Origin: Camarhynchus parvulus
Taxonomy: Eukaryota; Chordata; Aves; Passeriformes; Thraupidae
Assembly: GCF_901933205.1 (NCBI RefSeq)
Contig: NC_044582.1
Location: forward strand, 12,257,820-12,321,819
Reading direction: 5' to 3'
DNA length: 64,000 nucleotides
The position numbers and the translations under genes were made by a program. This document shows positions 1 through 11,780 of this stretch, piece after piece; the stretch's first letter is position 1; each line of letters begins with the position of its first letter. The notes beneath the pieces were generated by a model. That model searched no databases. It was not told the DNA's origin and saw nothing but the letters and a program-made list of their open reading frames with translations.

Positions 1-320
1 CAGCCCCAGCTCTACTCCTCCATTTTACATATACGGCTAATTTTAGATAGTCTATAAGAAACACTGCATGTTTTGATCTCAGAGCTCTCCAACAGACCTA
101 TTCATTTCCACACACATACTTGCCTTCCCACTATTGCACTTCCACACTTGGATTTCCTCAGTGTGATGGGTCACTCTGCTTTCTCAAATATCATCTCCCT
201 CTCTTCACACATTTCCTCTCACCCTCCCATCCTCCTGAGCCCAAATAATTCAGCTCCATACTTTGGAAGGTCTTTACTTTCTCCCACTCATGTGGGAGAA
301 AAAAGTTAAAAGTTAGCTTT

Positions 321-323
321 TAC

Positions 324-354
<31 letters not shown>
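321..354. repeat. (TA)n(CA)n compound microsatellite
   Basis: An alternating purine-pyrimidine tract switches from TA repeats to CA repeats. It is likely length-polymorphic between individuals. Confidence 0.95.
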
Positions 355-1676
355 GATACCCCCGGTTTTTCCATATCTTCCTCTACTTAAAGGCATCTAG
401 TTAGGCTGCTTGCCTGTTCCAACTAATAAACCCAACAATTTGGGACTAAGACTGACAGGCAAATATTCCCCCTGAGTTTGTTTGCCCTGGCTTCACCATG
501 CCCTCTGTGTGAGAAGCTACATGGGGCTGCAATCCTCCCAACACACTTGTTTGTGAAGCAGCTGTCAAACCTTCAACTGCATGCAAGTTGTAAATAATAC
601 CATTAAAATACCACTGGAGGTCCTGACATCAGATGTGCCATGATTTCCACAGCAGGCAGTGCCTCTGAACAAAAGCTCAGTATAGAGCTGAAGGCACCAA
701 TCTGTAAAAGAAACACATTTCTGCCACTGCGCTTGCCTCGCAGTATATCCAGCCTCACATACCATTCTCTTTCATCAGGATAGTTTTATTGTCATGGTAT
801 TTAAACAGTTTGAAAATTAGCAGTAGTGTGAGCAAATCACAGCACAACTTATCTCAGCAGAGCTTTTAATGTCAAGTCCTGCTCTTGGTCACTGGGTGGG
901 GCAGGTGGTGGTATTGTTGAAACACAGTATGTTTTCTTATGAAATCTCTCTTTTCCCCCTTTTTATTGATTTGCAGACCTTTGTTCCCAGAGTGAATTCT
1001 CAGCTCCCTTCCTGGTGACACATTTTGTGCATTGATATTTATTGTGGGTTTGGCTATATATATGTATGCCCCAGGGCTTCAGCTCTTATCAAGCTAGAGA
1101 TTCAGTGTCTCAAAGCTGCAGGTCCTGTTTTTTCTGGTTCAACACATCCTTGCTCTAGAAGTTTCTGGGTTTGCTTGTCTCCTGAGAATTTACAAACTAA
1201 GACAAAGTTCCGGAGCAAAGAGAAATGTCTGTATATGTGACAGCAAAAGAAAAAAGAAAAATCACAGCTGTTCTGATCAAACACTCTGCCAGCTCATTTG
1301 AAAACTGTACTAATTCAGACTGAAGCAGCATAAGCTGATGTGTGCAGGCAGATGTTTACAGCCCCCCTGGAGCCCAGAACAAAGCTCCCACCCCAAGGAC
1401 CTGCTGGCAGCCAGGTGGCCTTTGGAGCCAGGGCCAAACCTTGGCTGAGCCTTACACAGTCCAGCCTGTGCCCCTGGGAGAGAGAATGGGAGGTGTCCAT
1501 TCTTGTCAAAAAGAACATACTTGAGTTAAAAGTTGGCTGGCCACCAGTGGCTGCAAGTCTAGGGGGACTAATGACATATTTTCCTGTACAAGTAGCTTCT
1601 GTGAGTGCAAATTCCACAAAAAACCCTCAGTAATTGGGTTTGGGAAACTTGACCCCAGAGAAAATGAACTTATTTC

Positions 1677-1692
1677 TTTTTTTTTTTTTTTT
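1677..1692. repeat. Poly-T run (T16)
   Basis: An uninterrupted run of 16 T. It is followed after a few bases by an exact octamer ATTTGCAT at 1700-1707 and a SOX-like CATTGTT at 1715-1721. The spacing and order are not those of the standard OCT-SOX composite site, so I do not claim a regulatory role. Confidence 0.9.
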
Positions 1693-1970
1693 GGAAGGAA
1701 TTTGCATAACCTGCCATTGTTTTTAGGATGATAAAATGTATGTTTAAGGAAACAGTAATGTAGGCTGCTCCTTTCACTAATTTGGAAATGTCAAACTAGG
1801 GCTGGCTGGAATAATGTCACTGCTGTTGGAGATCAGGGAATGGGGAGGACAAGACAGAAGGCATTAGGCACACAAATAAGCACATGCAACAGAGATTTTT
1901 ACATCTCTCATGAAATCATCTATTTTCACTTTGAAAATTGTCCAGCCGGTGACACAATTATCCCTTTTAA

Positions 1971-1984
1971 TTTTTTTTTTTTTT
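1971..1984. repeat. Poly-T run (T14)
   Basis: A run of 14 T ending in TTTTAGG. It resembles a 3' splice site in form, but no coding exon follows it. Confidence 0.85.
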
Positions 1985-4900
1985 AGGAAGTAGATGTGTG
2001 CTCTGGGACAGAGTTAAAAAGGACTTGGATTGGATCAAGGCTGCTGCCCCTTGGGGACAGTGCACAGTCAGAAATGGCTCCTATGCATTCTCAGGGATTT
2101 CTCCCCTTTTCTTGCTCAATACTTGTTTTTTGCTGAAGAGAGATAAAATCTCCACATAGCTTCCTACAATAACTGTCCTTTTTCTCCTGATGGGATAACA
2201 GTTAAGCTAATGGGATAACCCTAGGAAGCAAGAATTCCACAGAAGCAGACAGCACTACTTACCAAGCAGATTGCTCTGAAACAGAAATAATTCCACGTAT
2301 TTCCCAGAACACCAGAAGCCTACATCCAAAGTACCAAAAAAACTAACCAAGTCCTGATCCCTGAAATAGTTTCAGCCTGAAAACGGAGATTGCAGAGAAT
2401 CCATGAAATCTGAGAACATGCTGCCTTGGACTTTCTGTGGAGAATGTTCAGATAATTAATATAACACACAGCAATATAAACCTCAAGACACGGTTCTATT
2501 TATTGAAAATGAACATATTTTATACTCAGCAGCAGGAGAATATCACACGTTTCTCCCATTTGGAGAATGATAGCCAAATAATTCTTTCCTGGAGTGGAAC
2601 CCTAGCCCCACTGAAATCAATAGCTGCATTATCAGAGCTTTACTATCACCTCAGTCTTTATGACTGCCAGTTCCTTGACCATTGAAACAAAATTGCAAAG
2701 AAAGAATGCTATTTCAAAGCATCTTTATTCACTCTAATATACAGGCATGTACCAAGTTTTTTACTATTATGACAGACCTGACATTTTTTTTTGGGGCCTA
2801 TAAAAACATCCTTATTAGGCAAAGGGGGAAGGACAGGAAGGATAATGATAGCATAACAATGCTGCATGAGAGGGCAAAATGTATTCCAGTGTGTTTGGGG
2901 AGTGTTCTTTTATCTGCTTTGCTGGAAAGAGCTCTATCTTTGTGAAAGCCAATATTCAATAACTGTGGTTGTTCTTTTTCATTCTAAAACAACTAAGACA
3001 AACTATAGATAAAAAAGAAGATATTAGATTTGCTTTTAAATTCTGGTTGTTGGGCTGGCTGTGATTTTAGACACAGCTGTAATTCAACACCACTGCAGGA
3101 GTTCCCCACTCCCTCTGCCTGCCCCCTAAATGATTTATATGCAGGAACATAGACCAGGATGAGAAACAGCAGATGCCAGATAAAACCACACAAGCCACGT
3201 GCTCAGTAGCTGTGAAAGTACAAATGTAAAGGGAGATGCTGTGAATCACCAGCAGGAATTGCAGCTTGTCCAGCCCTGCCTGGGCTGGGTGCTGCAGTGC
3301 CCTGATGCCCAGTGGGGGCTGCCCACCAGTGCTCCTGGGATTTATGGCACTCTCATCCCAGCCATGCCAACCACAGGTCTCTATAAACAGTCTAAAGCCA
3401 AGACAGGTCTGATGCAAGCTACAGAAGTGACTACAATATAGAAGCTCCCAGGGACACTGTGTTTCTATAAGGCCAGAAATCCATGAACTACTTCAGTGTT
3501 TTTCTTTTTTCAGCTGCCATTGTCTCATTCCAGCAGTCAAGATTCACTTACAAAGTGCTTCTTTGAAGCCAAATGTTATTCCACAACATCTATTTTAAGA
3601 GCAGATACCAAAAAGTCAGCAGCATTTATAGCATCTTACAATGTCTTGAAATAGCACAAAGCCCTCTGAATAGAAGAGAAAACCAAATGTAATTCAAAAT
3701 CTTACAGCCTGAGCAAGGACCAAAGGGCTTCCCCACATACCATGTGTGTAAATGAACACAGCTACCTTTGTTTCCAACTTCAGCTGGATCTGGTATGGAT
3801 ATACTTATAGCAAATATACCAGGAGAGTAATAGTCTTATTCTTTTCTTCATAAAGAAGGCTTAAAATTAAAAAGTCTTTTAGCAAATTAGAACTGAAATG
3901 GCTTTATTTAAGTAACAAAACGTGTTTTCCAGTGTTTCAAATAACACTATGAATCCAGTCAACATTAATAATAATGACAGCACCCATTCAAGGCAGCAAT
4001 TAAATATTATCTCCTGGGTTTTAAGAGCCACTTACTTAACAGAAAGGGACTTTATATATGCACTGACACACAGATGGCACTTTAGTTCTAGGAAAAGAAA
4101 CAAATTCAAATACTTACAAAACCACTCAGAACTGAAGTGGTAATTTTAGTATATTCCCAAGAGAACTGTCTGTATCTGAAGATCAATTATTTAGTTATGT
4201 GACTATCAGAACATGACAACATATAGCATTTACAGTAATAAAATAAAACCGGTGCCTCAACATCTTCACTGGAGGCCAGAGGAGGGTTTCAGATGGCAGC
4301 ACTGTGTCCTGTGGCCCTACACCTCCCCTGGGACATGCTGAGTGCTGCCATGAGCACAGAGCGGGGTGATGATCCTCTGGGCATGCCCCAAGTCCAGCCT
4401 CACTTACTTTCACTCCTCAGAAGTGCAGGGTGCCTCAGAAACATGCAAAGAGAAGGTGAAGCATGGCTCCACAGGCCACACAGCAGTGAGGCAAGGGGAG
4501 ATTGCCTCTGCATCAGCCACAGAAGAAGACTGAGAAATAATGAGGGATATGAGAGTTCTCAGCAGAACAGTCTAAGATCTGATGCAGCAGGCTGGTTCAC
4601 ATTTAATAATGTAAACTAAAGCCTTAGATTTGAAGTCTTTTACCATTCTCACCTACACCAGAATGGAGAGAGATGATGTAAAATTGACTTGAGGGACTTT
4701 AACAGCAGCCCATTACATTTTAATACTAAATACCCCTTGTCAATTATAAAAGGCAACCTATCCTCAACATGAAACCTGAATGGAGTATTTACATTTACTG
4801 TATAAACCTGTGCACTGGCAGAAATCACACATTTGTAATACAAATGCTTCCATTCCCATCTTTGGTTCAAATTCAGGAGTGACTGAAGGTTGTGACCATC

Positions 4901-5794
4901 TGGGGGCATTCACATGACCCCTGTTAAATTAACTCCCTGCTCCACTCCATGTTTTTATGGACAGCTGTCACAGCACAGTTGCAATCTCTTGCCATTTTGG
5001 CAGCTCCATGGCTAAGCAAGATTCATGGAAACTGGTTCTGGAATGAGAATAATGTGGGCCTGCTGTGCAGCTTGGTTTGGGCTGCACTGAGCTCCTCCTC
5101 TGGAACTGCTCATTCTCACCTCTAAAAGTGCTAAATCCACACCTGCACAGGCACAGCACAGACAGGTACAGAGGCAGTGGGAAAAAGCATTCTGCATGGC
5201 ACAAAGAACAGGTTATGCTCTTTGAGAACTTGAAATATCACTTTTCTAAGAAAAAAATCAGCTCATTCACTGCTGGCAGATGTAGTGAGCTTTCAGACAG
5301 AATAAAATAATTTTGCGAATAAATACTTATTTACTCTGAGCTCAGGGTTTCTCTGCCAGAGCATCTGCAGAGCCACAATTAACTCAGCAGATGTAACTCT
5401 GCCTCCTCCACTGCCCAGCCTCACCACAGTGTCCCATTTGAGTTACCTGGGAGACATCAGAGAATCTGCAGTAAGAAAGCCAAGCAATTGGAAGCACCAA
5501 GTCTTTAATGGATCAGCACAGATGCACTCATTTGGTTTAATTTTCAGTTTAAGATAATAATTGTCAGTTCCAGAAAAGCAGAGAATAAAACTATAGTGGG
5601 AAGTCAGTGCTCACTGGAACTTTTAATATTTCTGCACATCCCTCTGCCAATTTACTGCTCAACATGGGCTACAAGGTATTAGGAGTGAAACATGCAGATT
5701 TTGAACTAAATAATGGAAATGTGATTGAGCCACGGTAAACCGAATGAGAGCAGGAGAGGATCTGGGAATATGCATATGCAATAAGGAATATTAA

Positions 5795-5950
5795 AAAGTT
5801 TCTTGGGCCCTGCAGTATGACAATGCACTCTGATGATCATCTTTATTAGATAGCACTAGATAAAGAGCCAATTCATTAAAAATTAATGGCACTGTACTGC
5901 CATCCATACATTATACATAGCCATAAAGTGGATGTGGACAGCTAAATGCT
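5795..5950. promoter_or_regulatory. Candidate conserved non-coding element
   Basis: The segment is AT-rich but compositionally complex, with no simple repeat. It has stacked core motifs: GATAAAG and CTTTATTAGATAG (GATA-like), AATTCATTAAAAATTAATGG (homeodomain-like) and CATAAA. This is the style of vertebrate developmental enhancers. The call rests on composition and motif density only; conservation cannot be seen from one sequence. Confidence 0.2.
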
Positions 5951-8202
5951 AAATCTGTTGGAAATAACTGCAAAGTGAAGTAGGAGAGTGTGTCATAAAA
6001 TAGTAGGAACCATGCAATAAGAAGGCCATACAATAAAATGGGGAGAAAAGAAAGACAATCTCACTCTATGAGTCTGTAAAATCAAAAGAGATTAGAAAAA
6101 CTACAGTAAACCAAACCTCTATTCTGAAACAGAAAAATTATTCTCAGAAAATGTACAACAGCAAATACAAGAAGCTTATTAAAGAGTGAAACTGGAGGAT
6201 GGTAAATACAATGACAAATGGCAGAGAGATGTTTGATTGCAAAACAGCAGAGCTATTCATGAAAAGAAAACCATTTTATTGCATCTTTTGATGAAAGCTC
6301 AACAATGTGGGGCATTAATATCATTGAGGCAGAATCAGTAAAAGGTATGAAAACAGGCAAATAAACCTTTTTCATTTGATCACAAAATGGAAACCCAATT
6401 TACACAATGCTGTCTAATTAAATAAGATTCATTTTAGAGTAATTTAAAAACCCATTTCATTTCCTAAAATTCTTAAAGTTTTGATTACAAAATGAAGGCC
6501 TGTGACAAATTCCATGGTTTTGGACCAAAAGAGCTATTCAGAATACTCATGTGTGCTAGAATGATATTTCTAAAGTTTGTAGATAGCTTTAATGTGGACT
6601 TAAACTATCTCAAATAAGCCATCATTTGGTATGTTCAGCCCTAAAAAGATATGCCCTTAAGAACATTTACTATTCTACATATTTACATAGCAAGATACTT
6701 TCTGAAATTATTTTGCTAAATAATGATTCCTCACAGTGCATTGAGAAACAGTGTTTTCTCATGGTGATGATGAAGAGGAAGAAGTGGAACTTCAAAGAAA
6801 ACCATTTAGCTCAAACACAGATGTATTTTCATAAACACTGTCTTAAATCCCAATATTCCCAGGACTTATTCACAAGGCATACTCAATTCTATGTTTCAAA
6901 ATCAAATTTTAAAAGGAAAATTATATAGGGAATGTACCTGCTTACCCCTGAAACTAACAACCAGGTTTGGGAATGTAACACACACACATTGGTGCAATTT
7001 CAGAGCCTGCACAAAAGCTGCAGGAACTACAATAGTTAGCATGAGGCCACTTTTGAAACTTGACCTGGCTGGTGGATGGGAAGAGTGTAATTCATATTCA
7101 GAATGCCATTAAATACAGCTAAACCAGGCAAAGCTCTGTTCATTTCTACTACACTGAAATGAAATTCTGACCCTGAAGCTCCAGGAGCTCCCAGGCTGAC
7201 AGTGACAGCAGGAACAACACGCTGTGTCATCCAGGGATGACAGGTGCTGGCATTTCTGAGCCTCTGTGAATGTCTGTGCCTCGTGTTTCCAGCACGTTCT
7301 TTGCTTTAATTGCCTTGTTGCACTGCAGCACAATTCTCTCTGAAAATGCACTGGTGCAGCTTTGTGGAGCTGGACTGCCTGGACTGAGCCTAAGCCATGG
7401 GTCCCACCCTTCTGCTGTTCAGACCTTTCCCTAATCCAGCTGCATGTTGCACATCTGGTTTTACAAAGTATTTATCATCAGAGTTAGTCTCTCTCACTTT
7501 GATATCTCAAACATAATTCTGCAGACTACTAACAACTTCTGATTTTAGCAGCTTCTAATGACAGCCCTTTAGAAGAAGCCAGACACAGACAAAGACAAGT
7601 ACAAAGAGAGCTTGAAAGCAAGTTTGGAGTTTGGGGTAGGAAAGACCCCTCACCCTTATGGATCTGGAAAGCATCTATTCCATGCCTCAAAGATCCTTGT
7701 GGATTATAAATGTGAAAACTAAGAACAGAAAAGGAATTATTCACCACATTATTAAACATGACAAAAAGCTTCTGAATTGAAGCTTAAAACAGGCTATTTA
7801 AGATTCCAGCAATCCCTGGGACTTTGGCAACAAAAATGTTCAAAAGCCTTTTATAGTTGCTGTCAGATTTATGTAAAGCATCTGAGATTCCTGTGAACTT
7901 ATTTATATAACAACCTAAAACTTGAAGCCAACTTGAAAGTCTTCCTATTCTAATTATTCAGTATTGGAGGTGCTGTACAAAAGATACTCAATGTTCTTTG
8001 TTAAACATATCCTAAAATGGTGGCCAGGAAAATCCAGACTTTAGGTGAACATTTTATGGGATGGCTGTTATTGTGGATGAGCTGCAGCATTTGATTAAAA
8101 AGTTACTTGGTGATTTGTTTTCTGTTCAGAGACATGGGGGAGATATCACTGTGTTCTACATTCCACCCACATTCTGCCCCAATAATCTCCCATCGTTATT
8201 TT

Positions 8203-8312
8203 TAGGAAAATAAAATAAAATAATAAAAAATAAATAAAAAATTAAAAATAAAGTAATAAAATAAAAAAGAAATAAAATAAAATAAAATAATAAAATAAAA
8301 AATAAAATAAAA
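8203..8312. repeat. A-rich low-complexity tract, degenerate (AAAAT)n
   Basis: About 110 bp consist almost only of A with regularly spaced single T, in units of AAAAT, AATAA and AAAAAT, and one or two G. It is a degenerate pentamer/tetramer microsatellite. Neither flank resembles a retrotransposon 3' end, so it does not look like the tail of an element. The low-complexity peptide rich in F, I, L and Y that can be read on the minus strand is an artefact of this tract. Confidence 0.95.
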
Positions 8313-11300
8313 GTTACCATCTCTTTTCAGAAATATACCACTAGAATACTTCCCAGAGTCAGGCTCAGGATGGACACAGGACATTATTGGGAACTGAGGC
8401 TCTGCTGACCTATCAGCAAGGCACTGTCACTCCCAACCATTTGCTTTCTATCCCACATGAACATTCTGCCATCACGCTGGGTCACACCTTCAGCTCCAAA
8501 ATGGAGAGGGACATCAGCTGCAAATGCATCCAGCACCTCTCCAACAGCAGCCACACTGCAGGCAGGGGACACCTTGGGAACAGGAGTGGGACACGGCCCC
8601 ACTGGGTCTGCAAGATGCAGCAAAAGCTGCTGTACAGTAAAACAACTCCCACCCCAAGAAGCCTTTCAAGCTTTATCCTTCAAGATCATTTGAATGTGAA
8701 TTTTCCATTTCATCACCCTCTGTCCAAAAGCTCTCAATGCCATTTCCCTTTTCCCAGCTCCCAGTTCTCTTGTTTCACCATTTCACTATCTCAGTGAGGT
8801 CATTAATTCTCTGCTATTTCAGATACTCCCCTTCCCCCTTCATGTCAGCACTTCCCAACCACCCAGGCTGTGCATACTTTGAACACAGACCTGCTTGTCA
8901 AGCAAAGCTCTAATTGCCTCACATGTCTCTGTATTGATACTTCATCAGGGGTCTGCAGCTCCACACAACCAGGGTCTAAGAGGAAATAAATACAAATCTC
9001 AGAATATTAACATTCCATAGAGTCATTATTGTGCATTACAGACACAACAAAGGGGCATTTGCCTGTATCACCTGGGATGTGAATTATCTTTTACAAGCAC
9101 AGTGAAACTGGTCAGATTGTTTTATCCCTACATGTCTCTAACCAATCAATGCCCAAATGAGGGAACCTACATAGAAATTAAGAATTTCTTCACTGAAAAC
9201 ATACAGTTCCACCTCATCCTTGTTTCTTTCATCACTATGCAGCAGTAAATACTAGCTTGTATTAATTATTCAAAGCAGGAGAAAATTTATAACCCAAATG
9301 TGACAAAAAGCAAACTACACAAGATCATAATTTCTTTCATTTATCATAATTTTGCCAAATCAGTCAAGAGCCAGAAATGTAGCTGCAGCACACCTGAAGA
9401 GAAATCCACACATGAACTAAGTACTACAAGCACTAAGGATGCCAACCTGTCTGGCTGAGGGTTTTGTTTGGTTGGTTTTGTGGTGTTCTATTTGGTTCAT
9501 TGTGCTGATGAGCACAGTTTAACACCCATGCATTGTTATAAGTCAATATGAATTCTCTCTCTTCCTGTTTTTCTTTCTTACAGGATTATTCCATAGACAT
9601 TCTGACTGTGGAATTTTTATGGATTAAGACAGAAGCCAGCAGCATTCTTTATTCACTGCTTTTTGGCATAAAACACCACTTTGATTGCTTTTCTTTTTTT
9701 CCTACTTAATCATGTTTTAGACAGACAGCATCCAGGTTTAACTCATCCCAGCTCAGTTTTCTCTTTTTCCCTTTAGCCATAAGAGTTACAGACAGGTTAC
9801 AAAGAGCAAGAAAAAGGTAATTTAATATTTAGTTCAATGACGCCTGCGGAGGAATCTTGTGGACCTGTGCTGAGATCCCAATGAATCACCAGTGACTTAC
9901 GATGCAAAACCAGTGACATAAAGGGGTAAAATGTCTATAAAGTCTTTAGGACTCCATTAGCTATTAGAAATAAAATATTAATATCTCTATTGTGAGCATT
10001 CTTAAGACATGAACAGTGAATTGCAAGCCCTGGGTCAGTCTTATCCAGTTTATGCCAGTACAGATCCCACTGAACATAAAGGTGGGAAATTCATCCACAC
10101 AGGCAACACAACAAAAATGAGCACCCCTAATTTCTAATTTCCCTTGTGCTGCCTGGATCACTTGCATTAAGCAAAGTGAAGCTTCCACAGCTTCTGTTGT
10201 ATTTATTTTATGGGCAGGTGTAAGAACAGTGCCAGCTGAAAGCTCTTTGGAGACAAAGCAAAACCCAGTGCCTTTTAGTTCTTCCAGGAGTTCCCATTAC
10301 CCCAGGATCACTGCACATTCAAAGTGAACTGGAGCTTCTCTCACGGCCATACAACTTCCCTACAAAAACAGAAGCCCTGAGAAAACATCTGAAGAGAAAC
10401 CAACAAGGCAGGGAACAAACATCTCACTCTTCCTTGCCAAAGACATCTTTTTTCCTTCTGACAGAGCAAATACCCGGCTGTACCCACTGCCAGAGACAGG
10501 CAGGCACGACCTCCCTAAGCAGACTGATCTGCACTATAAGTTTGCGCTTGCTTCTAAGCAGGGCTGCTTTCCTGCCTTTTGATCTGGACTTATTTACTTT
10601 GTGGGATTGTATGACACTAAGATGTCTAATAGGGTGCAGAGCCTTTCACCTGCAGGTCAGCGTGCTCAATTTCAGCCCAGTTGATGCAGCTCCATCTCGC
10701 ACCACGCCCTGAGCTCCGCAGGGACCGCTGCAGCACCAGGGATGCTCCGAGCTCCGGCGGGGACGGGAGCGCTCAGCTCCTGCTGATGGAAAGTCGATCG
10801 TGCTGCACTGAGACAGGTGGAACACAGTGCTCTTGTCAGCTTTCTTCATCTTACATTAATCAAAGAAAACACGGGGCTGCCCCATTTGTTGCACAGAATC
10901 GCGGTGGCAGATGCACTTTCACAGAGCATGCCCGGGGCCTGAATCGCTTCTGCAGCCCGCAGGAATCTGCCCCCAGCACCCAGCCCATGGCACATCCAGC
11001 CAAAAGGATGCCGTGAATAGCCACAGAAAATACAGTCGTTCTCCAAAACACAATCCTGAATCCTCTACAAATATTAAGCTTTTGTTTTCCTCTTTTTTTT
11101 TTTTTTCCTATAGAAGGATAACAACGTATTTTGAAATAAACTGATGGCATCCAGCAGTTAGGGAAGAGTTACTTGCATCTATGCAATACTTAGACCAATC
11201 TTTTCCCAGGAAATAATGAGCTGAATTCTAACAATTCCAGCCTCAGGTAGAGTGGTGCAAGTCCCCTCATCTGCATTAAAGTGGATAACACATTTCTAAG

Positions 11301-11677
11301 TGTCTCCATCACTAATTTGGAAATATGCTGCAAGTGCCCAGGATCAACATTAACAAAGTTATGTAACACAGCTGAACTGTTCAGTAACACATAATGCCTC
11401 TTGGACTAGAAATCATTAGAATTAGCTAGAAAAACACCTTTTTTTCCCTAGAAGAAGCTTTAATGTTTCTGAGGGAAGACAAATAGGAAGAATTTCTCCA
11501 TGGGAAATTTTTAACTCATCTAAAAAGCAGATGTGTTTACCTTTGACTGAGATCAAAGTCACATGATACTGTAAGTCAAAATTGCAATTCTGACTACAAA
11601 AAAGGATCTTATATGTCTTTTAATCTCAAAAACTGACATTAGACTACATTTGCAAGTCAAAATAAAGTTAGGTCAAA
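8313..11677. other. Non-coding sequence with one CpG-rich patch
   Basis: No gene is recognised. A GC-richer islet lies at 8390-8640. At 9560-9590 a pyrimidine-rich tract ending in TTTCTTACAG makes a good-looking splice acceptor on the plus strand, but no recognisable exon or donor follows. The CpG-rich patch at 10697-11040 is described separately. A T14 run lies at 11093-11106. Confidence 0.7.
10697..11040. promoter_or_regulatory. Small CpG-rich patch, possible promoter or exon remnant
   Basis: I count about 19 CpG dinucleotides here, while most of the window has almost none over similar lengths. The densest part is 10697-10801, with CTCCGG, GGCGGG, GACGGG, AGCGCT and GTCGATCG. A second cluster at 10895-10965 has CGCGG, CCCGGG and CCCGC. 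Open frames cross the patch on both strands, but no peptide is recognisable. In vertebrates such local CpG retention usually marks an unmethylated promoter or enhancer, an exon, or a recent GC-rich insertion. It is shorter than typical gene-promoter CpG islands. I see no clear TATA box or paired splice donor, so a lncRNA promoter is possible but unproven. Confidence 0.35.
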
Positions 11678-11780
11678 ATCATAAAATCATAGAAACCTGG
11701 AATGGTTTGGGTTGGAAGGGACATTAAAGATCATCCAGCTCCAAACCCCTGCTATGGGCAGGGACACCTTCACTAGAATG
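11678..11780 (-). mobile_element. CR1 retrotransposon, 5'-truncated 3' end
   Basis: Read on the plus strand this is the reverse complement of the CR1 3' terminus. It has AATCATAGAA, then GGTTTGGGTTGGAAGGGAC, AAAGATCATCCAG, CCCCTGC.ATGGGCAGGG and ACACCTTCACTAGAA. CR1 is a non-LTR retrotransposon (LINE) that reverse-transcribes its RNA from the 3' end, so most copies are short 3' fragments. About 100 bp remain, and the terminal octamer repeat has decayed to AATCATAAAATCATAG. No reading frame is left and the copy is inactive. Confidence 0.9.

Larger units (their letters stand above)
1..8199. other. Non-coding, mostly unique sequence
   Basis: I see no gene in this stretch. Open frames are short (100 codons or fewer), overlap on both strands, and resemble no protein family I know. 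The sequence is AT-rich with GC-richer islets near 1340-1500, 3240-3400, 4265-4520, 5040-5170 and 7150-7440. Two T-runs occur at 1677-1692 and 1971-1984. A short direct repeat of the 10-mer ATGGGATAAC lies at 2190-2199 and 2210-2219. A segment at about 5795-5950 reads like a conserved non-coding element and is listed separately. Intergenic DNA or a long intron are both possible. Confidence 0.75.

Noticed and set aside
8387..8797. 136-codon open frame on the plus strand
   Set aside because: It lies in a GC-richer islet that is also open in a second plus-strand frame and on the minus strand. The peptide is not recognisable.
9560..9640. Good-looking splice acceptor (polypyrimidine tract ending TTTCTTACAG) followed by an open stretch starting DYSIDI
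   Set aside because: The first residues faintly recall ligand-gated channel receptors, but the resemblance stops after six residues. No donor site follows at a plausible place.
10729..10748. Possible REST/NRSF binding site in the CpG patch
   Set aside because: Only the CAGCACC half matches. The second half of the motif departs at most positions beyond GGA.
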